Shown here one piece after another: positions 36,747 to 49,926 of a stretch of DNA of 64,000 nucleotides. Origin of the DNA: Paraspadella gotoi (Eukaryota; Chaetognatha). Made by a program: the position numbers and the translations under genes. Numbering within the stretch: the first letter of the stretch is position 1; every line of letters starts with the position of its first letter. The notes under the pieces were generated by a model, which was not told the DNA's origin, did not search any database, and saw nothing but the letters and a program-made list of their open reading frames with translations. Location: positions 23,646,175 through 23,710,174 of the forward strand of contig CM119266.1 in assembly GCA_051294375.1 (NCBI GenBank), written 5' to 3'.

Positions 36747-38068
36747 GGAAAAGAGAGACCGATGAAAGGATTATCGTTTTTTTGGGGAGAAAGGAGAGAT
36801 AGATAATATGAAATTAAAGAAAAGTTGATTGAAAAACCGAATTAAGAAAACAAAAATGGGGAAAAGCTCATATACTAGGAATCGTCATGATTTAGAGTAT
36901 AAAAGCTAAAGCTCAAAAATAAAACAAAAAAAATTTATTTATTTTAATTTTCTCATTTTTCTCGTTAAAAAACATACTCATTAAATAATAAATTGCACCA
37001 GACTCTCAGGACTGGCGTAGACTTGACCACCACCGACCTGGCATCATTGTTGTTGTCGTCGTTCTCGTCGTCGTCGTCGTCGTCGTCAATTGAAATCGTT
37101 CCTCTGGGACGAAAGTTGATACACAAATCAGTCATCATCATCAACGTGGTAGTTGTTGTTGTTATTGCTGTCGTCGTCGTCGTCGTCAACGTCCTCCTGA
37201 AATATAATCCCGGGCCATAATTTAAAAGAAGAAAAAAAAGCCAGAAATAATAATGATGAGGAGAGAAAAACAGTGCGTGGGACTGAACCGCTCTCGGCCG
37301 TCCTCGGCCGCCCTTGGTTTCCCTCGATCTCGACCACAAGAATGAAATATTATCTCTTCATCGTCGACCCTCGCAACTCAGTCTGGATCCCCTTAAATGT
37401 CATTATCTATGTCAACAAAGGGCGACTATGATAGATATGATGACCATATCCACAATGCAACCCAAAATTATAGCTAATTTACTTCCTTTTCTTATCAGAG
37501 TGATTTGAACATTTATTAGGTCTTCGACTGTGTAATGTTCCCGTTGATCGACGGTTGTGATTCTAATTCAGTTATTGGCTAAGATTCTATAAAGTTTCTA
37601 TTTTTATTTATGGATTTTTTTAGTTTTTTTAGTTTTTTAGTTTTTTAGTTTTTTAGTTTTTTAGTTTTTTAGTTTTTTAGTTTTTTAGTTTTTTAGTTTT
37701 TTAGTTTTTTAGTTTTTAGTTTTTAGTTTTTTTAGTTTTTTAGTTTTCTAGTTTTTTAGTTTTTATTTTTATAGTTTTTTAGTTTTTTATTTATTGAAGA
37801 TGATATAACGGCGGAATGTAAATTGAGAATATAGATTTATAATATTCGCTCGCTATTTTAAAATTGTTCTCAATTTTCGTCCAAACCGGTTTTAATTTTT
37901 TCGAAATGTTCTTCTGTTCAAAAATTTGAGTTCGACGCTCTCGTCGTCTCTTCGATCGCCCTCTCTCGGTCAACGGCGGAACCTCGTGGGGTCGAGTTGA
38001 GAGTTTTGTCGATGTTGGCGAGAGATGTCGTCGAGAGAGAGAGAGGACAGGAGAAGATGACGTCATAG

Positions 38069-38111
<43 letters not shown>

Positions 38112-38388
38112 CGTTGGAATTGAAAACATTTTCACGATTCCAATGACATAAACTGTTAATAATTTTTGTTAGTAGGAGTTTAGCAAATTCAATTTATACT
38201 TTTATAAACAAGTGCCAAATGTATTTAGACATCTTGTGACACAACCTCTGAAAATTAATATACTTTGATAACTGAGTGACAAAACGTTCTCCGTACAATA
38301 TTATAAAAACACATTTTCTGATAAGATGAATTTCTTGACTCAAGGAATGAGGACAGAGAGCGAGACACGAAATCCGAAACGAAGGCCA
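36747..38388 (-). repeat. Palindrome right arm X'
   Basis: Reverse complement of about 34184-35895 with scattered indels. It ends at the point corresponding to 34184 and joins directly to the start of copy B. Confidence 0.9.
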
Positions 38389-38795
38389 AAAAGGAGAAGT
38401 GATTGTCTAAATTTAAAATCTTAAAATAGAAACTCTTCGCCCCACCGCGTCCTGCCAGCCGCCCTTCTCCCTCAACAAATTCTTATTCACTCCTTTCCTT
38501 ATCGAGTGTTTGTCCCCAAACGCCACACTCTCATATCATGTTCGCCCAACTCTCGATCTACTCACCGCTCAGCACCACTCACCATCAACACATACACACA
38601 CAAAAAATCCTCACCTCCTGACGGGGAAAGCGTTTTATTGGATTTCCTTTCGCGAAGAAACACGAGCGCCTTGGGGGGAAAGACTTCGAAGGGGGCGAAG
38701 GGTAAGGGGACTAGGAGAGAGAAAAACGCGCAGTGTAAATCCTTGGAATCTCTCTCTCTCTCTCTCTCTCTTTCTCTCGTCTCTCTCTCTTCTCT

Positions 38796-38851
<56 letters not shown>

Positions 38852-41146
38852 TCGTCCCCGCGCGCGCGACGGGGTCGCGTCGAGGGACGCATAACAATTG
38901 ACGGTAATGATGGCGAGGAGTGATTACGGCTTTTCAAACTTAGTTCGACTGAGAAGACGAATTTTCGGTCGGGGAGAATTTTTTTTTTCTTTTTTCTTGT
39001 GGATGAAGGAAGAGAGAGGGAAGGGTTGTGGGGGGGGGCGAATCCTTGGAGGAAGGGAAAGACAGGGAATAAAGTGGGGGAGAAGTGGGAGAGAGGGGAA
39101 ACGCACGGAGATGTCGGGGAGTCTTTGGCCGTTAGAAATTTGCTTGGGGAGAGTGGGTCCGAATTCATGTGTTATAAATTAAATAAATAGACAGAGCAAT
39201 GGAGGAGAACAGGTGACAATGTGATAAATCTGTTTTGTTACAGACAGATTCAGTGATTCTTTGAGGTCGCAACGTTCACTGGTTGAGTATCACAGAAAAA
39301 ATTTAAGAGCGTCGAAGCGATGATTTCCCAATTGCAATTCCGGATTTTATGCAAAAGAGTTTGGAATTGGGATGCGATGGCAAAATCCCCTACGCACGAG
39401 CAGATGGAATTTTTATGGAAATTAAGGGAAGAAAAAAAAAATCCGTTTTTCCTAATATGAGTTTGATTGCATCAAACTTTAAAGAATTTCTTTTTTATAT
39501 ATTTGAACTAAAAAAATTTACTCTGTTAACTTTTCAATAATTATATATATATATTTTATTTTAATAACTCTAGGAAACATTTTCGGCCATTTTCTTTTCA
39601 GATTTGAGATTGAGATTTCTTCCTCCTTCATTGAAGGACGGAGATTCATTTCCTCTCTTTCTTCTCCATCTCATAACAATTTCCTCTATTTCATCTCAAA
39701 CTTTTTTCCCTCATTCATCTTGACCCCTTTTTTTATCTTTGTTCTCCACAATAACCCGATTGTCTTTAACTCCCTTCTTCCTCTCACACCCTCACTTTTT
39801 TTTTTATCTTAACTCACCTCATATATTGGGCTCACCCCACCATCAACGGAAATGGGAGTGTTTATAAATTCCGTGTCCCAATAGGGGTTCACACTTGGAC
39901 CTTAAAACCTCAATATCTCACCCCGCGCTTTTTTTTTCTCACTTTCCTCGCTTCTGTCTCACCTTGATATTCCTACTTACGGAGAAATATAAATGAAGCT
40001 GCTGGCGGAGCGACTTTACGACAAAATTTACAAGTGCTCATCAAGTATTTAATATATTTAGATCTTCATTAACGGAATCTTTTATACTTTGATATTTTGT
40101 TTCTTTAGTAGGTAGGTTCTTTACTTTCGTATTTTTTTTTTTATTATTTCCATTCAATTCAATTTTTACATTTTTTATCGATTTAAGCTCTTATCTTCGA
40201 AATTGAGTGTTGCCAATAACTATCTTCTTCCATCAGCTATTTATATATTCCCTTAAGAAATTGAGGTGAAATAAATTTTTTGGGCGACACATTGCCGTTC
40301 ACCGATCGTCTCGACTCTCTCCTCTCTCTCGTCTCTCTCTCATCTCTCTCTCTCCCTCTCTCTTTTCCCTCTCTCTCTCTCTCTCATCTCGTTTACGTCA
40401 CGTTCACGCATTCTCTCACTTCGCGCTTTCATCTACCTTCAGTTAATATTTATGTTAAAGGTTAAAAATAGAAATTTATTAAACGTTAAAGACAGCGAGA
40501 AAGTAAACGTTTAAGCGAGTTTACAAGATAGATGTGAATATCTATCTTAATTTTATTATTTTTATCAACGTGTTTTTGTAGTGCTAATATTTATCTTCAA
40601 AAGGATACTGATAATCCTTAAATTTAGAAAAATACATTTTAATAACTAATTCGAAATATTTGTTAGAAATTCAAAATAAATAATTTGTTTTAACATTTTT
40701 TGCGACTGTATCTAAAATTATTGATTCATAACAATACCCCTTTTACTTTAATCCTGAACCTTTAACCCCATATTTCTTTGTGATTTCTTTTGCAAAACTC
40801 AACTCTCTCAAAGCGAGAACAAAGTGAGAAACAAAACGAGATATCATAACATTTTTTGCCGCGGTTTTTTTTATTTCAGCGCGACTCTGCAGCCCTGAAT
40901 TTCTTCTCTCTCTCTCCTCTCTCTCTCTCTCCCTCTCTCGTCTCTCTCCTCTCTCTCTCTCTCTCTCTTCTCTTCTCTCTCTCCTCGGCTCGTCGCGGCA
41001 AATGAAATCTGATGGTTCCATCTTTGACTCTCGCGCTGCTTCGCAGCCTCCGTCCGCCGCCTTTGCTGCTGCGGCGTCTAACCGCTGCCGCGGCGACGAC
41101 GCTGCCTTTTTGTGCCGAGATCTTTGACGGCTGATTGTCTCCAGGG
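38389..41146 (+). repeat. Duplicated unit, copy B
   Basis: Same order as unit A from AAAAAGGAGAAGTGATTG to the stretch ending CTGATTGTCTCCAGGG, equal to A position 34185. Many small deletions relative to A. Contains a CT tract at 38750-38850. Confidence 0.9.
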
Positions 41147-41171
41147 NNNNNNNNNNNNNNNNNNNNNNNNN
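41147..41171. other. Assembly gap, 25 N, at fold-back
   Basis: Exactly 25 N; the sequence reverses direction across it. Confidence 0.99.
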
Positions 41172-41206
<35 letters not shown>

Positions 41207-41658
41207 TCAGGGCTGCAGAGTCGCGCTGAAATAAAAAAAAACCGCGGCAAAAAATGTATGATATCTCGTTTTGTTTCTCACTTTGTTCTCGCTTTTGAGA
41301 GAGTGAGTTTTGCAAAAGAAATCACAAAGAAATATGGGGTTAAAGGTTCAGGATTAAAGTAAAAGGGGTATTGTTATGAATCAATAATTTTAGATACAGT
41401 CGCAAAAAATGTTAAAACAAATTATTTATTTTGAATTTCTAACAAATATTTCGAATTTAGTTTTAAATGTATTTTTCTAAATTTAAGGATTATCAGTATC
41501 CTTTTGAAGATAAATATTAGCACTACAAAAACCGTGATAAAAATAAATAAAATTAAGATAGATATTCACATCTATCTTGTAAACTCGCTTAAACGTTTAC
41601 TTTCTCGCTGTCTTTAACGATTTAATAATTTCTATTTTTTAACCTTAACATAAATATA
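41172..41658 (-). repeat. Inverted copy of the end of B (B')
   Basis: Reverse complement of about 40446-40935. It stops at the point matching 40446 and joins directly to copy C. Confidence 0.9.
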
Positions 41659-42060
41659 AAAAGGAGAAGTGATTGTCTAAATTTAAAATTCTTAAAATAG
41701 AAACATCTCGCCCCCCGGCGTCCTGCCACACCCCTTCTCCTCAACAAATTCTTACACTCCTTTCCTATCGAGGTTTGTCCCCAACGCCCACACTCTCATA
41801 TCATGTTCCCGAGACTCTCGTCTACTCACCCTTTCACACTCACCGTCACATCACACATACACACACAAAAAATCCTCACCTCCTGACGGGGAAAGCGTTT
41901 TATTGGATTTCCTTTCGCGAAGAAACACGAGCGCCTTGGGGGGAAAGACTTCGAAGGGGGCGAAGGGTAAGGGGACTAGGAGAGAGAAAAACGCGCAGTG
42001 TAAATCCTTGGAATCTCTCTCTCTCTCTCTCTCTCTTTCTCTCGTCTCTCTCTCTTCTCT

Positions 42061-42116
<56 letters not shown>

Positions 42117-43725
42117 TCGTCCCCGCGCGCGCGACGGGGTCGCGTCGAGGGACGCATAACAATTGACGGTAATGATGGCGAGGAGTGATTACGGCTTTTC
42201 AAACTTAGTTCGACTGAGAAGACGAATTTTCGGTCGGGGAGAATTTTTTTTTTCTTTTTTCTTGTGGATGAAGGAAGAGAGAGGGAAGGGTTGTGGGGGG
42301 GGGCGAATCCTTGGAGGAAGGGAAAGACAGGGAATAAAGTGGGGGAGAAGTGGGAGAGAGGGGAAACGCACGGAGATATCGGGGAGTCTTTGGCCGTTAG
42401 AAATTTGCTTGGGGAGAGTGGGTCCGAATTCATGTGTTATAAATTAAATAAATAGACAGAGCAATGGAGGAGAACAGGTGACAATGTGATAAATCTGTTT
42501 TGTTACAGACAGATTCAGTGATTCTTTGAGGTCGCAACGTTCACTGGTTGAGTATCACAGAAAAAATTTAAGAGCGTCGAAGCGATGATTTCCCAATTGC
42601 AATTCCGGATTTTATGCAAAAGAGTTTGGAATTGGGATGCGATGGCAAAATCCCCTACGCACGAGCAGATGGAATTTTTATGGAAATTAAGGGAAGAAAA
42701 AAAAAATCCGTTTTTCCTAATATGAGTTTGATTGCATCAAACTTTAAAGAATTTCTTTTTTATATATTTGAACTAAAAAAATTTACTCTGTTAACTTTTC
42801 AATAATTATATATATATATTTTATTTTAATAACTCTAGGAAACATTTTCGGCCATTTTCTTTTCAGATTTGAGATTGAGATTTCCTTCCTCCTTCATTGA
42901 AGGACGGAGATTCATTTCCTCTCTTTCTTCTCCATCTCATAACAATTTCCTCTATTTCATCTCAAACTTTTTTCCCTCATTCATCTTGACCCCTTTTTTT
43001 ATCTTGTTCTCCACAATAACCCGATTGTCTTTAACTCCCTTCTTCCTCTCACACCCTCACTTTTTTTTTTATCTTAACTCACCTCATATATTGGGCTCAC
43101 CCCACCATCAACGGAAATGGGAGTGTTTATAAATTCCGTGTCCCAATAGGGGTTCACACTTGGACCTTAAAACCTCAATATCTCACCCCGCGCTTTTTTT
43201 TTCTCACTTTCCTCGCTTCTGTCTCACCTTGATATTCCTACTTACGGAGAAATATAAATGAACTGCTGGCGGAGCGACTTTACGACAAAATTTACAAGTT
43301 CTCATCAAGTATTTAATATATTTAGATCTTCATTAACGGAATCTTTTATACTTTGATATTTTGTTTCTTTAGTAGGTAGGTTCTTTACTTTCGTATTTTT
43401 TTTTTTATTATTTCCATTCAATTCAATTTTTACATTTTTTATCGATTTAAACTCTTATCTTCGAAATTGAGTGTTGCCAATAACTATCTTCTTCCATCAG
43501 CTATTTATATATTCCCTTAAGAATTTGAGGTGAACATAATCTTTGTTGGCGACCCACATTGCCGTCACACGATGTCTCGGACTGCTCTCTCTTCGTCTCT
43601 CTCATCATCTCTCCCACACCACACTTTTATCTTTATTCCCTATTTCTCTCTCTCTCTTCTCATCTCGTTTACGTCACGTTCACTGCATTCCTCTCACTCG
43701 CGCCTTTCATCTAGCGGCTTCATTA
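41659..43725 (+). repeat. Duplicated unit, copy C (mosaic)
   Basis: Nearly identical to copy B from about 41870 to 43530. From about 43560 to 43725 it is instead base-for-base like unit A (about 33290-33456), where B differs. Confidence 0.9.
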
Positions 43726-43750
43726 NNNNNNNNNNNNNNNNNNNNNNNNN
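43726..43750. other. Assembly gap, 25 N, at fold-back
   Basis: Exactly 25 N between copy C and its inverted partner D. Confidence 0.99.
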
Positions 43751-45156
43751 TAAGGGAATATATAAATAGCTGATGGAAGAAGATAGTTATTGGCAACCAC
43801 TCAATTTCGGAAAGATAAGAGTTTAAATTCGATAAAAATTTAAAAATTGAAGTTGAAAGAATAATAAAAAAAAATAATACCGAAAGTAAAGAACCTACCT
43901 ACTAAAGAAACAAATATATCAAAGTATAAAAGATTCCTTAATGAAGTCTAAATATATTAAATACTTGATGAGACTTGTAAAATTTTGTCGTAAAGTCCGC
44001 TCCGCCAGCAGTTCATTTATATTTCTCCGTAAGTAGGAATATCAAGGTGAGACAGAAGCGAGGAAAGTGAGAAAAAAAAGCGGGGTGAGATATTGAGGTT
44101 TTAAGGTCCAAGGTGAACCCCTATTTGGGACACGGAATTTATAACATCCCATTTCCGTTGATGGTGGGGTGAGCCAATATATGAGGTGAGGTAAGATAAA
44201 AAAAAAAAGTGAGGGTGTGAGAGGGAAGAAGGGAGTTAGAAGACAATCGGGTTATTGTGGAGAACGAAGATAAAAAAAAGGGGTCAAGATGAATGAGGGA
44301 AAAGAAGTTTGAGATGAAATAGAGGAAATTGTTATGAGATGGAGAAGAAAGAGAGGAAATGAATCTCCGTCCTTCAATGAAGGAGGAAGAAATCTCAATC
44401 TCAAATCTGAAAAGAAAATGGCCGAAAATGTTTCCTAGAGTTATTAAATAAAAATATAAATATAATATGAAAAGTTAACAGAGTAAAATTTTTTTAGTTC
44501 AAATATAAAAAAGAAATTCTTTAAAGTTGATGCATCAAACTCATATTAAGAAAACGGATTTTTTTTTCTTCCCTTAATTTCCATAAAATTCCATCTGCTC
44601 GTCGTAGGGGATTTTGCATCGCATCCCAATTCCAAACTCTTTTGCATAAAATCCGGAATTGCAATTGGGAAATCATCGCTTCGACGCTCTTAAATTTTTT
44701 CTGTGATACTCAACCAGTGAACGTGCGCCTCAAGAATCACTGAATCTGTCTGTAACAAAACAGATTTATCACATTGTCATGTTCTCCTCCATTGCTCTGT
44801 CTATTTATTTAATTTAAACACATGAATTCGACCCACATCTCCCCAAAGCAAATTTCTAACGGCCAAAGACTCCCTCGAATCTCGTCCGCTTTCACCCTCT
44901 CTGCCACATTCTCCCCCAACTTATTCCCTGATCTTTCCCTTCCTCCAAGGATTCGCCCCCCCAACAACCCTTCCCTCCTCTTTCCTTCATCGCACATAAA
45001 AATAAGAAAAAAAAAATTTCCCGACCATCCGAAAATTTCAGTCTTCTCAGTCGAATAAGTTTGAAAAGCTCGTAATCACTTACCTCGCCACATTACCTCA
45101 AATTGTTATGCGCGTCCCTCGATTCGCGCAAGCCCACGTCGGCGCGCGGCGGGGAC

Positions 45157-45187
<31 letters not shown>

Positions 45188-45641
45188 TGATGAGAGTAGA
45201 GAGAGAGAGAAGTACGGGATTGAGAACGGGTAAGAGAAGAGAAGAGAGAGAGAGAGAGAGAGAGAAGAGAAGAGAGAGAAACGAGAGAGAGAGAGAGAGA
45301 AGATTCCCAAGGATTCTCACTCTGCGGCGTTTTTCTCCGTGCTTCCTAGTCCCCTACCGCACTTCGCCCCCTTCGAAGTCTTTCCCCCCCAAGGCGCTCG
45401 TGTTCTTCGCGAAAGGAAATCCAATAAAACGCTTTCCCCGTCAGGAGGTGAGGATTTTTTGTGTGTGTATGTGTGTGTGAGTGTGTGAAGGGGTGAGTAG
45501 ACGGAGAGTCTGCGAACATGAATGAGAGGTGTGGCGTTTGGGGAAAACTCGAAAGGAAAAGAGTGAAAAGAATTTGTGAGGGAGAAGGGGGCGTGGCAGA
45601 CGCGGGGGCGAAGAGTTTCTATTTTAAGAATTTTAAATTTA
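43751..45641 (-). repeat. Inverted copy D
   Basis: Reverse complement of the unit from about 43515 back to the stretch following AAAAAGGAGAAGTGATTG. It ends a few bases short of that boundary. Contains a GA tract at 45155-45300. Confidence 0.9.
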
Positions 45642-45816
45642 GCATAAAATTATTGACATATATCATTGATCATTCAATTGATTTTATATTAATTAATTAT
45701 TTAACGTCCGACTATCAGAGAAGGTTCTTCGGTTTATGTATACGTAGATATGACATTAGGAATGTCAGAACTTCCTGATAATCTGGCACTCCGAAATTTT
45801 TTAAAATTAATTTCTT

Positions 45817-46217
45817 ATGCAATTTGATGAAAAAATTCGCAATATTTCGGGACGTTTCGCGGTAAAGAGAAACTCTAGAAAAGATGTTGATGTCTCAAAT
45901 GCAGAGTTAAGCCCATTGATTGTAACTCGAGTTGAAGACGAGTACGAACAACAACATCAAAGCAACCAACACGCAGGTCTCGAACTCCTGATATCGGCGA
46001 TTTTGCGGCCCAAAGAGCGGGACGTCACTAATCTACTTCGACAGGTTTTATCCTTGTCGTTCTTCATCGTAATCGTCGTCGTCGTCATCATCGTCGTCTT
46101 CGTCGTCGTCTTCGTCGCCGGCGGTCGAAAACATCAAAGACAAAGAAGCGACAACGATTTATGGGGACTCGATTCGAGGAATCGAAGCGAAAATTCGAGA
46201 GAGGACCAGCTGACATT

Positions 46218-46315
<98 letters not shown>

Positions 46316-46374
46316 ATGATCTTGAGATCGCTGTTGAAGACGAGTACGAGAAAGATAAAAACGTTTTTATGTGA
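45817..46374 (+). CDS. 185-codon ORF, doubtful
   Basis: The first 75 codons are not repetitive (for example VDVSNAELSPLIVTRVEDEYE) and end near an ACAG|GTTTTA that could be a donor. The rest is a (GTC)n-encoded hydrophobic run and a (GA)n-encoded RERER run. A 17-bp direct repeat GTTGAAGACGAGTACGA occurs at about 45931 and 46333, on both sides of the repeats. It could be a real exon extended by microsatellites or chance. No family was recognised. Confidence 0.2.
46219..46313 (+). repeat. (GA)n microsatellite
   Basis: GA tract of about 95 bp. Others lie at 46818-46905 and 47658-47683, and a CT tract at 46614-46700. Confidence 0.95.
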
Positions 46375-46613
46375 ACGTTTGAAGTTAATACAAGTTTTAA
46401 GAAAGTTTTAAGGGGTCAAAGATGCATCGATTACTACTTGTTAAAGTTCTAATAATGAAGCGGTTTAATTCAAAAATCTCTCCTCTTATGTTTATGCAAT
46501 GATTTTCTTGGGGTCAAAAAACTCGCGCCCTCGCTATCCGAGTCTGCAGGACGCCTCGAGTCCGGGACGAAAATGGAACCGCGAAATTCGAGATATAACC
46601 AACCCCTCTTGCC

Positions 46614-46658
<45 letters not shown>

Positions 46659-46816
46659 TCTCTCTCTCTCTCTTCTCTCTCTCTCCGCTCTCTCTCTCAG
46701 CCCCGCCCAGGCAGACATAATATAAACGTTATAGCGCCATAAAAGTCATGGAGGCTCGTAGAAGGTGGATCATGGGCTTGGGAGGAGGAGAAGAGAGCAA
46801 CCGCCGGAAAGCTTAC

Positions 46817-46869
<53 letters not shown>

Positions 46870-47049
46870 AGAGAACGAGAGAGAGAGAGAGGAGACGAGA
46901 GAGAGAGAGAGGCAAAAAAGAATTATTACAAGCGGAGCGTCCCGGTGAAATGCGAGCTGTTGAGAAAAAGAAAGGATGATCGATTAACCTGGAAATACAA
47001 TCCGAGTCGTCGTCATAAGTTACAGCAAAACACTAAATTACGTTGATCG

Positions 47050-47840
47050 ATAAAACATAATTTTAAAATAGAATAAGTGGGAGTGAAAATAATCCACAAT
47101 TTCTGAAGAAAAAAAACTGTATAAAATTCATACAAATTAAAGTTTAACATTACTTACCGGTTTTAAAATGGTCGTAGAAATTTGTCGGAGCCTTTCTAAA
47201 AAAGCAAAAAAAAAAGCAGTTGAAGTAAAAGACGAAGTTTTCCGATTGAGTCATAAAAAACAGAAAAACAAAATAAAACTAAATAAAAAACAACAGAAAG
47301 GTGAAAGAAAACCTCTGCCTCGTTGCGTCGATAAAAAACTGAAACACGAACAAGCGGCGAAAATTCGCTCGAGCGCCCATTTCTTTTTTTCAGGGCGCGG
47401 CTGAGGGGAAGGGGGCCTAAAGATGGCGACTCGTAACGACCTCAAACAACATCCGAAAACAAGGACAACAGATACAGACACACACACACCCGCAAACAAA
47501 AACAACAGCGACGACGACAACAAAAAAACAGAGACAAGCGGGACCCGAAGGCAAGTTGCTGAGCTAGAAAGGTCAACTGCTTTTTTCTCTCGGAGAAGAC
47601 GTTAGGAAGAAATTGCTGATAAACACTGCAGAGAGAGGAAGGAGAAGAAAGGAAAAAGAAGAGAGAGAGAGAGAGAGAGAGAGATTCCATTAAGGCGTTA
47701 TCATTAGGAAGGAGTTAATGATAATGTTCGCCCTCTCTGAATCTGCGGAGATCTCGGCGACAGTCAAGGGCAATGAAGAGCGTGTATCGCGAGAGCCATA
47801 ACAAATTATTATATAAACGATTATGTTGTTGTTGCTGTCG
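47050..47840. other. Noncoding stretch, no firm gene
   Basis: A-rich sequence with two short Lys-rich open frames (47168-47404, 47423-47605). No splice context or family supports them. Confidence 0.35.
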
Positions 47841-47841
47841 C

Positions 47842-47842
<1 letters not shown>

Positions 47843-47887
<45 letters not shown>

Positions 47888-47940
47888 AATGATAATGATG
47901 ATGATGATTATGATAATGATGATGATGATGACGATAATTA
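47843..47940 (+). repeat. (GAT)n triplet tract
   Basis: About seventeen GAT units, then a degenerate continuation. Confidence 0.95.
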
Positions 47941-48530
47941 TATTTTATTTCCCCTTTTTTTAATTTTCTACTTACCTATTTCAAGGAAAAGGAATAAAAT
48001 TAAGTTGACAAAAATTTGTTAAAATTGATGTTCTGATGTTTCCCCCATGAACAAAATATAAATTTAGATTTTGCACGCAACAGTTGCTGAAAAAAGTCTC
48101 AGCCGACCTTGGCTGCTGCTGCTGCTGCGGTTAAATTTGCAGCTTTAACTCCAGACTCAGCAGCTGCAGCTTTTCCTATCAGTATTGCAGCCAGGAGGCG
48201 TTGTGTCTTGAATACGAAACATATCAAGTTATCATGTCCGTAATGATTAATTTTAGTTAATAATAGAACAGATTAATTTGAATTATTGTATTATTTTTCG
48301 TAGAGAATTTTCTTCGAAATAATAATAATAAAGCATTTCTTCATGTTTTAAGATTGTGTATACAAATAGTTTGAGTTTATACCGGTTCAGACCTACTTCG
48401 TGGAGCAAACAAATCATTTACCAAAATGAAACTTTTCGTGATTATCCTCGGAAAATCGAACAAAAAATTTAATTTTTTAGATTCTTATATGAATAAATTA
48501 AAACTTTAAAAAATATAAACCAAAAATATA

Positions 48531-48735
48531 ATGAAATTGGTACAACCAATATATAAATTATCCATTAAGTATTAAATAAGCTATCTTGATAATGACAAAG
48601 CAGGTCCCTGCAAGCTTTCAATCAAGACTCTCTCACAGTCTCGTTTATTCACTCCCAGAGTACCTGGCTTCAATAAAGTGTTTCAAAGAATGCTTCAATT
48701 GTATGAAAAGACCTTTTGATTTGATGGTATTTAAA
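48531..48735 (+). repeat. Dispersed repeat family, copy 4
   Basis: Similar to the copy at 55520 for about 200 bp, including CAGGTCC-TGCAAGCTTTC and TTTATTCACTCCCAGAG. It shows that the family extends beyond the ~100 bp seen at 643. Confidence 0.7.
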
Positions 48736-48942
48736 TCTTTTCTTCATCCCCGCGGAGTGAACCATTCTCTATACTCGACATCACTCCCGCGACATCACCA
48801 TCCACTCCACCAACCACCGCTTGTCCACCCACCCCCCTCCCCCCCTTCTCCCGCACCTTTCGCCCTTCTTCTCTTCAAGTCTCTGTTTTTCTCGAAGCCA
48901 AATTGGAATCTTAGTATCTCTGTTTTTACGAGGGGCCATAAA

Positions 48943-48996
48943 CAGCGCCGCCGACGCCGCCGACGCCGCCGATGACGAAGACAACGAAGATGTCGG

Positions 48997-49039
<43 letters not shown>

Positions 49040-49042
49040 AGG
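48943..49042 (+). repeat. (GCC)/(GAC)n triplet tract
   Basis: GCCGCCGAC units run into a long GAC run. Further GAC/GGC tracts are at 49623-49662 and 49884-49970. Confidence 0.9.
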
Positions 49043-49450
49043 TGGAAGCGACGTGGAATCTCTTCTAATCTCTTGCCTTTTTAGGGTGAGGCCGGGAGAG
49101 AAAGGAAAAGGAGACGGCGGGACGAAAAGAAAGGAGGAAGAGAGGAAAAAGAAAGGAGTAAGGAAACAGGGAGAGAGAGAAGAAAGTCAAGAAGAGCGAA
49201 GAGAAGGAGGGTGAGAAAAAGGGAGCAGAGAAAAGTCAAGAAATTAGAATGAAAATATAAGATTAAAAAGGAAAGAAAGGAAGAAAGCTGAAAATGTTAA
49301 AAGAAAATCGTTACAAAATCATTACAAAATCGTTACATTTTATTTGACATTGTTTTCCTATTTTCTAATAATATCTACCTTTTTATTTCTTTGTTAAACT
49401 AACACCCCCTCGTTGTCTTATTTCTCGATCCTATCTTAACCTTACTTCCA

Positions 49451-49452
<2 letters not shown>

Positions 49453-49525
<73 letters not shown>

Positions 49526-49532
49526 CTCTCCT
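49453..49532 (+). repeat. (CT)n microsatellite
   Basis: CT tract with one TTC interruption. Confidence 0.95.
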
Positions 49533-49885
49533 CTTTCCTCCCGAGAGAGTTTTTTCCTTAGTTACCGTTTTTTTGGTCCCCTGATTCCGAAAGCAATAAA
49601 CTTGTATACAACATCCAGGAGACCCGGCGCCGCCGCCGACGACGACGACGACGACGACGACGACCGGCGCCGTTACGGATGAACCGGAAGAAAGGAGGAC
49701 GACGAGGAGAATGAGGAGGGAGGAGAGGGAGGAGGTGGAGGAAGAAGAAGAGGAGAAGGAGGAAGTAGAAGAGAAGGGATATATCCTTGGAGGATGAAGG
49801 AGGAAGGGAGGATGAGGATGATGATGATGAGCGCGAGGAGGAAGAAAATGTAATCAACTTTTCGGGAGCAAAGGGTGACGCCGGA

Positions 49886-49926
<41 letters not shown>

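Noticed and set aside
38506-38923. Repeated Ser/Arg-rich ORFs in copies B and C as a possible gene family
   Set aside because: They are the same CT tract copied by the duplication and differ from unit A by frameshifting indels.
47168-47605. Lys-rich small ORFs
   Set aside because: A-rich composition explains them; no family, no splice signals.
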